From contig NZ_CP052860.1 of assembly GCF_012935715.1 (NCBI RefSeq), positions 7,192,001-7,256,000 on the forward strand: a stretch of 64,000 bases of DNA, written 5' to 3'. The notes under the pieces were generated by a model. That model was not told the origin of the DNA, made no database searches, and saw only the letters and a program-made list of their open reading frames with translations. Of the stretch, positions 58,841 through 64,000 are shown one piece after another. Source of the stretch: Pseudomonas sp. ADAK13. Lineage in GTDB: Bacteria > Pseudomonadota > Gammaproteobacteria > Pseudomonadales > Pseudomonadaceae. Both the position numbers and the translations under genes were made by a program. The stretch's first letter is position 1, and each line of letters opens with the position of its first letter.

Positions 58841-58931
58841 CTGTGGGAGCTGGCTTGCCTGCGATAGCGGTGTTTCAGTTATTGATGCATGAGCTGATCC
58901 AACGCTATCGCAGGCAAGCCAGCTCCCACAA
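58841..58931. repeat. REPIN after the GH15 gene
   Basis: CTGTGGGAGCTGGCTTGCC...GCGATAGCG and its inverted copy CGCTATCGCAGGCAAGCC...CTCCCACAAG: a REP doublet of the same class as 50596-50684. The 198-bp gap holds nothing else obvious. Confidence 0.88.
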
Positions 58932-59005
58932 GGACCGCACCAGACTTGGAGGCCAGGTATTCCCGATGCACAATGCGTAGCCCTTCGATCCATGCCAGGA
59001 CTCCA

Positions 59006-59467
59006 ATGCGCCAGGTTCTACTGATCATCGACGTACAACCCTCCTTCGCTCCGCCCGACTGGCTGGTGGACGGCATCAACGCCCTGCTGGGCCGCATGCC
59101 GTCAGTGGCCACCGTCGAGCGCCACGACGAAAGCATCACCCCGTTCGCCCGCCAACTCGGCTGGCAGCCAGCGCCCGACGACAACAGCCTGATTGCCGCC
59201 GACCATGTCTTCATCAAACACGGCTACGCCCCCACGCCTGAAACCATCAGCCACCTGAAAAGCCTCGCGCCGGAGCGGGTACTGGTGTGCGGCATCCAGA
59301 CCGACACCTGCGTACTGGCGGCCGGGTTTGCGTTGTTTGATGCGGGCTTGCAGCCCACCCTGATCAGCGACTTGACCCTGGGCTCATCGCTGGATCGCTC
59401 GGGGAAACTGGGGGCGGACTTGTGGCGGCATCACTTCAAACACATCGTCACCCGCGCAGAAATTTGA
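59006..59467 (+). CDS. Isochorismatase-family cysteine hydrolase
   Basis: 153 aa. Catalytic triad of the family: Asp9 (LLIIDVQPSF), Lys71 (VFIKHGYAP) and Cys102 (GIQTDTCVLAAG). Such small cytoplasmic enzymes cleave amides such as nicotinamide or related N-carbamoyl compounds; substrate not predictable. The ATG at 59006 has AGGA upstream and starts the domain cleanly; an in-frame TTG at 58946 would add a stretch that reads into the REPIN side. Flanked by REPINs on both sides. Confidence 0.88.
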   Translation: MRQVLLIIDVQPSFAPPDWLVDGINALLGRMPSVATVERHDESITPFARQLGWQPAPDDNSLIAADHVFIKHGYAPTPETISHLKSLAPERVLVCGIQTDTCVLAAGFALFDAGLQPTLISDLTLGSSLDRSGKLGADLWRHHFKHIVTRAEI

Positions 59468-59478
59468 CCCGCCCCCCA

Positions 59479-59610
59479 CTGTGGCGAGGGAGCTTGCTCC
59501 CGCTGGGGCGCGAAGCGGCTCCAAAAAGCTCACCGCAACCTGCCAGAAAGCACACAGTTAACAAAGCGGTCTGCTGCGCAGCCCAACGGGAGCAAGCTCC
59601 CTCGCCACAG
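59479..59610. repeat. REPIN of a second class
   Basis: CTGTGGCGAGGGAGCTTGCTCCCG at the left and its inverted copy CGGGAGCAAGCTCCCTCGCCACAG at the right. The REP sequence differs from the GGCTTGCC class elsewhere in the window. Confidence 0.85.
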
Positions 59611-59712
59611 GTGATCGTCTAGACAAGTAAAGCAATTGCAGCCTTTCGGATGACGTTCGGTAACCCGTTTGGTCTACAGTTCCACCACGTTCTCTCCACC
59701 CTCGGAGGCTCC

Positions 59713-60633
59713 ATGCCCGCCCTCGCCCCATTGCTGCACGTGCGCACGCCCATGCTCGATATCGCCTACGAAGCCCATGGCCCGGAAGGCGGCGAGGTGG
59801 TGATTCTGCTGCACGGTTTTCCCTACGACCCGCGCGGCTATGACGAGATCGCTCCGGTGGTCGCCGAGCGTGGCTACCGGGTGCTGGTGCCGTACTTGCG
59901 CGGGTATGGCCCGACGCGTTTTATCAATGCCGGGGTGATGCGCTCCGGCCAGCAAGCGGCGCTGGCCAAAGACTTGCTGGATTTCATGGACGCCCTGTCC
60001 ATCGAGACCGCCACGCTGGTGGGCTATGACTGGGGTGGACGCGCCGCGTGTATCGTCGCCGCGCTATGGCCTGAGCGGGTGCGTGGCCTGGTGACGGGCG
60101 ATGGCTACAACATTCAGGATATTGCCGCGTCGACCCGGCCTCGGGCGCCGGAAAAAGAGCATCGGCTGTGGTACCAGTTTTACCTTCACACCCAACGCGG
60201 CGTCGACGGTTTGACCGCCAACCGACGTGAGTTCTGCCAGTTGCTGTGGGCGCTCTGGTCGCCGTCCTGGGCCGAGGGGCCGAGCCTGTACGGCAACACC
60301 GCGCCTTCGTTCGATAACCCGGATTTTGTCGAGGTGGTGGTGCACTCCTACCGTCACCGCTTCATGTACGCACCGGGTGACCCAGCGCTGGAAAGCATCG
60401 AACAGGCGCTGGTGCAGCCGCCGCCGATTTCGGTGCCGAGCATCTCGCTGTGCGGCGCCGATGACGGCGTGGGCCCGGCCCCGGTGGAAGATGAAGACCT
60501 GGGGCTGTTCAGCGGGTTTTATCGCCGCGAGGTGCTGGCCGGTGTGGGCCACAACATTCCCCAGGAGGCGCCACAAGCCACCCTTGGGGCGATCTTCGAA
60601 TTGCTGGCGCTCAGTCCCCGGCCGGAATCCTGA
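59713..60633 (+). CDS. Alpha/beta hydrolase, epoxide-hydrolase/dehalogenase type
   Basis: 306 aa. HGFPYDPRGYDE carries the oxyanion hole. The nucleophile is an Asp (D106 in GYDWGGR), as in epoxide hydrolases and haloalkane dehalogenases rather than esterases; His280 (GVGHNIPQEAP) completes the set. No signal peptide. The ATG at 59713 has a CGGAGG site immediately upstream. Its 3' end overlaps the convergent bphP gene by 23 bp. Substrate unknown. Confidence 0.86.
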   Translation: MPALAPLLHVRTPMLDIAYEAHGPEGGEVVILLHGFPYDPRGYDEIAPVVAERGYRVLVPYLRGYGPTRFINAGVMRSGQQAALAKDLLDFMDALSIETATLVGYDWGGRAACIVAALWPERVRGLVTGDGYNIQDIAASTRPRAPEKEHRLWYQFYLHTQRGVDGLTANRREFCQLLWALWSPSWAEGPSLYGNTAPSFDNPDFVEVVVHSYRHRFMYAPGDPALESIEQALVQPPPISVPSISLCGADDGVGPAPVEDEDLGLFSGFYRREVLAGVGHNIPQEAPQATLGAIFELLALSPRPES

Positions 60634-62806
60634 AGCTGAACACACTGCCCTGCCCCGCCACGCTTTCCGCCCACAGGCTGCCGCCGTGGGCTTCGATAAT
60701 GCCGTGGGAAATGTACAGCCCCAAGCCGCTGCCGGTGGGGTTGCCTTCGCGGGAGGTCCAGTAGCGATCGAAGATATACGGCAGTTGCGCCGGGTCGATG
60801 CCCACGCCGTTGTCACACACGCGAAATAACACCTCGTCCCCCGCCGGCTCGGCAATCACCTCGATCACCCCGCCCACCGGGGTGAACTTCAAGGCGTTAC
60901 CCAGCAAGTTGGAAAACACCTGGAACAAACGCTCAGGGTCAGCCTGCACACACAACGCCGCAGCAGAACGCCACGTGAGGTCAACGCCCTTGGCGGCTCC
61001 CAGCGGCTGCCACATCGAGCAGATTTGCTCCAGGGTCGCCGCCACATCGAGCGGTTGCAGGGAAACGCTGTAGCGCCCGGCCTCGATGCGCGAGATATCG
61101 AGCAAGTCTTCCAGCAAGGTGTTCATGCGTGAAGTGGCGTTCTGCATGGTTTCAATCGCGGTGGAAAGGCGCCGGTTCGCCTTGTTGTCGTCGGCAGGCA
61201 GCATGCTGCGCATCATGCCGCATTGCATCAGCAGGATGGTCAGCGGGCTGCGCAGGTCGTGGGAGACCACCGCCACCAGTTCATCACGCGCCCGTACGGC
61301 TTCGTGCTCGCGCTGGACCTGCCGCGCAAGGTCGTGCTCCAGGGCATTGCGCCGCAGGTTTTCCACCGCCTGCAATTGCGCGAGTGTCCAATACAGCGCC
61401 TTGCCGTCGACCTGCTGCTTCCACAGTTCAAACGACAGGCGCGGGCTCAGGGACGTGGCGCCGGGCTCCTGATGTTTGACGGGCTGGCCGCTCCACTCCA
61501 CCGTGGACTGAACCTGCGGACGAAACCACATCACCGCGTTGTCCACCGGCTTGGGCAGGCAGAACGCCAACAGGCCACTGGCATGAGCCTGATAGGCCGC
61601 CGCCGGGGGAAAGTCCACGGACAACTGATGGCTGTGGACCACGCCTTTGCCCTGCTCGCGCACCCACCGGTACAACCCGTGGATTTCTGCGCGTGTGGGG
61701 CAAACACCGAACACGTGCAGGCGCCCTTCCACCAGAATTGCCAGGCCACCGGCATCGGTCAGGTTCAGCAGTGTTTGCGCATAGGGCAACAGGCTTTCCA
61801 TCACGTCGCACTGGTCGGCCGACATGGCCGCCACCAACTCTTCGACCATGGCGGCCTTGTCGAGCTGGTGGCGGCGCTCCTGCCGCTCCTGAAGCAAGGT
61901 GATCTGCATCGACAACAACTGGCCGATGCTGGTGCACGCGGTGCGCAGTTCATGGGGCACGCGCAACGGCTCGCGATGGCCACAGGTGATCAGGCCCCAG
62001 AGCTGGTCGTCCTTGAGCAGCGAAATGCTCATGGAGGAACGCACGCCCATGTTCTTCAAATAGTGGCAGTGCACCGGGGACACGCTGCGCAACACGGCGA
62101 AGCTGAGGTCCAGGGGCGCGCCGGTATCGGGGCGCAGGGCCGGCAGGATAGGCACCGGTTGATATTGGGCATCGGGAATCACCCGGACCCAGTTCAGCCG
62201 GTACAGCTCGCGGGCCTGGGGCGGGATGTCCGAGGCGGGAAAACACAACCCCAGGTACGGCTGCATGCCGTCGCTGAGGGCTTCGCCGATGACCTTGCCG
62301 TGACCTTCCTGCTCGAAACGGTACAAGGTGACCCGGTCGTAACCGGTCAGGGCGCGAATCTCGGTGACGCTGGTCTGGTACAACCCGTCAAGCGTCTTGG
62401 CCGACTGCAAGCGGCGCAGGGTGCGGCCGAGCTGGCCGACGGCGCTGTGCTGAACCGTCATGGCGTGCTCGAGTTCGAGCACCAGCAGGCCCTGATGACG
62501 ATGCAGCAGGATGTCGTAGGCGTAGCCCTCCAGCGTCAGTTGATGCAACTCGTCTTCGTCGGCGTCCAGGTCTGCCAAGGCCTGAATGACCTTTGCCGCC
62601 GCCTTGCTGCCCAGCACACTGGCCAAGGCCTGGCCCGACACGCGCTCTGCGTCCAGGCCCAAGGCGACGCTCAGGTTGCTACTGGCCTGCAGCACCTCTA
62701 GCGCCGGCTCGCTCAACGTCAACAGCAGCCCGTGGGGCTGGATCGAGCCGGGAATGTGGATGGGTTCACTGGCGCAATCGTCCAGCGGCGTATCGACCGT
62801 GGTCAT
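60611..62806 (-). CDS. bphP: Bacteriophytochrome histidine kinase BphP
   Basis: 731 aa red/far-red photosensor kinase that binds biliverdin. Order: PAS with bilin-attachment Cys11 (DDCASEPIHIPGSIQPHG), GAF with the phytochrome FPASDIPPQARELYR motif, PHY, then a histidine kinase with phospho-acceptor His516 (VVSHDLRSPL) and ATPase motifs (VFSNLLGNALKF, VCDNGVGI, GSGLGLYI). Start: ATG 62804-62806, which puts Cys11 at its usual place; the longer frame to 62914 lies inside bphO. The ATG overlaps the bphO stop (ATGA). No response regulator gene is adjacent in the window. Confidence 0.95.
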   Translation of the reverse strand: MTTVDTPLDDCASEPIHIPGSIQPHGLLLTLSEPALEVLQASSNLSVALGLDAERVSGQALASVLGSKAAAKVIQALADLDADEDELHQLTLEGYAYDILLHRHQGLLVLELEHAMTVQHSAVGQLGRTLRRLQSAKTLDGLYQTSVTEIRALTGYDRVTLYRFEQEGHGKVIGEALSDGMQPYLGLCFPASDIPPQARELYRLNWVRVIPDAQYQPVPILPALRPDTGAPLDLSFAVLRSVSPVHCHYLKNMGVRSSMSISLLKDDQLWGLITCGHREPLRVPHELRTACTSIGQLLSMQITLLQERQERRHQLDKAAMVEELVAAMSADQCDVMESLLPYAQTLLNLTDAGGLAILVEGRLHVFGVCPTRAEIHGLYRWVREQGKGVVHSHQLSVDFPPAAAYQAHASGLLAFCLPKPVDNAVMWFRPQVQSTVEWSGQPVKHQEPGATSLSPRLSFELWKQQVDGKALYWTLAQLQAVENLRRNALEHDLARQVQREHEAVRARDELVAVVSHDLRSPLTILLMQCGMMRSMLPADDNKANRRLSTAIETMQNATSRMNTLLEDLLDISRIEAGRYSVSLQPLDVAATLEQICSMWQPLGAAKGVDLTWRSAAALCVQADPERLFQVFSNLLGNALKFTPVGGVIEVIAEPAGDEVLFRVCDNGVGIDPAQLPYIFDRYWTSREGNPTGSGLGLYISHGIIEAHGGSLWAESVAGQGSVFSFRIPAGD

Positions 62807-63390
62807 CGCAGCACCCCGCAGCGTTCCAGCCACTGCTCGAAACGCACAAAGGTCGACTCGGCGACGTTCACCGCCGCCACGCGTTCGGCCGCAGCCTGCA
62901 GTGGGGAAAGACACTCAAGGAAGCGTTGCCACAGCGCACTGGTCTCAGCACCGTACACATTCATGAACGCGCCGCCGTTGACCGAGCCGACACCAATTTT
63001 GATCTCGATCAGGTTGCGCAACACCTGGCCACCGAGGGTGGCGCCTTCCAGCACATACAGGGCGCCGAGGGCCTGGGCCACGTTCGTGATGGCCGGCAAC
63101 TCGGAGCAAAGAGGCAAGGCGTCGATTTGCGGGGCACTCAGGCCCAGCGCCAGCAAATCTGCCTGCAAATACGGGGTTTTGCTACGCCGTCCCCATTCCA
63201 GCCCAGGGATGATTTCGCCCCAGGGTGCCAGCGCTCGCTCCAGCGGTTGGTAGAAGCCGTAGTAGGCGCTCATCAGCTCGCGGTAGAGCGCCAGGTCCAT
63301 GCGGGAAAAAGGCAGCCGGGTATCGAGGCGTCGATGCAGGGCAGCGGTCGCCGCGCGCAATTCAACAAGGACAGGAGGTGGTGAATTCAT
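62803..63390 (-). CDS. bphO: Biliverdin-producing heme oxygenase BphO
   Basis: 195 aa. Opens heme to biliverdin, the chromophore of the phytochrome encoded next. Proximal heme ligand His19 is in LRAATAALHRRLDTRLPF, and the distal-helix region reads GALYVLEGATLGGQVL. The start ATG 63388-63390 puts His19 at its usual place; an upstream in-frame start at 63456 adds a non-conserved stretch. Translationally coupled to bphP by ATGA overlap. Confidence 0.93.
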   Translation of the reverse strand: MNSPPPVLVELRAATAALHRRLDTRLPFSRMDLALYRELMSAYYGFYQPLERALAPWGEIIPGLEWGRRSKTPYLQADLLALGLSAPQIDALPLCSELPAITNVAQALGALYVLEGATLGGQVLRNLIEIKIGVGSVNGGAFMNVYGAETSALWQRFLECLSPLQAAAERVAAVNVAESTFVRFEQWLERCGVLR

Positions 63391-63520
63391 AAGCAGTGCG
63401 TACGCCGGAAGGGTCGAAACCGCGACGTAGAGGCCTGGGATCAAGTCACTGCGCAATGGACTGTGGGTAACATAGCACCTTGATACAAAAACATTCCTAT
63501 TCGTTCATTTCCGATCAGTT

Positions 63521-64000
63521 CTAACAAGGCGAGGAAAACCGCTCGCGGTAGGCCTGGGGCGTGATCGACACCGCCCGCAGGAAGCTGCGGCGCATGGTTT
63601 CCTCGCAACCAAAACCGCAGTGCACGGCAATGCGCTTGATTGACGCGCTGCTGTCCGCCAGTTGCCGGCGGGCGGTTTCCACGCGGATCAGCTCGACGGC
63701 CCGCGCGGGCGTCTGGCCGGTTTCGGCGCGGTAGTGGCGCACAAAACTGCGCTCGCTCATGCCCGCCTGGGCGGCCAGCGTGGCGATGTTCAAGTCCAGG
63801 GTCAGGTGTTCGGCGATCCAGGCGTGCAACTCAGCAAAACGGCTACCGCCCTTTTGCAGGGACAACGTCACGCTGAATTGCGATTGCCCGCCGGGCCGCT
63901 TGAGAAACACCACCAGGTGCCGCGCCACTTCCAGGGCCACGGCGCGGCCCAGGTCCTCTTCCACCAGCGCCAGGCACAGGTCGATGCCGGCGGTCACACC
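63521..64000 (-). CDS. GlxA/AraC-type transcriptional regulator (5' part beyond window)
   Basis: C-terminal part only; the frame is open at base 64000. The visible start GVTAGIDLCLALVEEDLG matches the end of a DJ-1/PfpI-like domain of GlxA-type regulators. It is followed by two AraC helix-turn-helix units (IATLAAQAGMSERSFVRHYRAETG, then SIKRIAVHCGFGCEETMRRSFLRAVSITPQAYRERF). An apparent GTG start near 63997 is an artefact of the cut. Target genes unknown; the gap to bphO is 130 bp. Confidence 0.88.
   Translation of the reverse strand, partial: GVTAGIDLCLALVEEDLGRAVALEVARHLVVFLKRPGGQSQFSVTLSLQKGGSRFAELHAWIAEHLTLDLNIATLAAQAGMSERSFVRHYRAETGQTPARAVELIRVETARRQLADSSASIKRIAVHCGFGCEETMRRSFLRAVSITPQAYRERFSSPC

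Noticed and set aside
58841..58931. Classical rho-independent terminator after the GH15 gene
   Set aside because: The inverted repeat is a REP doublet without a T-run; it may still affect the transcript end.

Overview
The window is a GC-rich stretch of a fluorescent Pseudomonas chromosome (P. fluorescens group). The evidence is a pyoverdine locus whose core gene order follows that of P. aeruginosa PAO1, several Pseudomonas-type REPINs, and a typical accessory set (DHA2/EmrAB-like efflux, HicAB, BphOP). Families were assigned from recognisable motifs and remembered relatives only; no database search was run.

Layout. 1-1163: start of an SOS-regulated radical SAM DNA-repair-type gene with a LexA box. 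1198-8077: pvdA, an FpvI-type ECF sigma gene, and the pvdR-pvdT-opmQ exporter, closed by a strong terminator. 8126-10612: the ferripyoverdine receptor fpvA. 10766-17923: the periplasmic maturation genes pvdP (divergent), pvdM-pvdN-pvdO and the inner-membrane exporter pvdE. 18053-33953: a four-module terminal NRPS with thioesterase, followed by an alpha/beta hydrolase. 34016-47475 (minus strand): an Asp-activating C*-A-T protein and, upstream of it, a two-module NRPS that ends in a condensation domain plus an Asp beta-hydroxylase domain. 47685-48288: a HicAB pair whose toxin gene is frameshifted. 48289-50180: an MFS transporter and divergent TetR regulator with twin operators. 50199-51058: a very large palindrome with a REPIN at its apex. 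51089-56026: a tripartite drug-efflux operon and an AraC regulator. 56188-60633: SDR, GH15 enzyme, isochorismatase-like enzyme and epoxide-hydrolase-like enzyme, with two REPINs. 60611-63390: bacteriophytochrome and heme oxygenase. 63521-64000: 3' part of a GlxA-type regulator.

How the genes work together. Fur should repress the ECF sigma gene in iron-rich cells (clear Fur box). Six promoters carry a perfect PvdS-type iron-starvation box (TAAAT-N16-CGT): pvdA, pvdR, pvdP, pvdM, pvdE and the terminal NRPS. PvdA makes N5-hydroxyornithine; the NRPSs extend the PvdL-made precursor (pvdL is not in the window); PvdE exports the ferribactin-type peptide; PvdP, PvdN, PvdO and PvdM act in the periplasm; PvdRT-OpmQ exports and recycles pyoverdine; FpvA takes the iron complex back up. 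From A-domain codes the NRPSs here predict D-Ala, Lys, beta-OH-Asp, Ser, Lys, D-Ser, OH-Orn (probably cyclised). The absence of pvdF fits a cyclic rather than formylated hydroxyornithine.

Most notable: two A-domain-sized repeats about 1.6 kb long and nearly identical. One is direct, within the terminal NRPS (Ser). The other is inverted between the two convergent NRPS genes (Lys-type). They share the same boundaries, so they look like recent A-domain exchange. The inverted pair could in principle invert about 15.5 kb and swap the ends of the two synthetases in frame.
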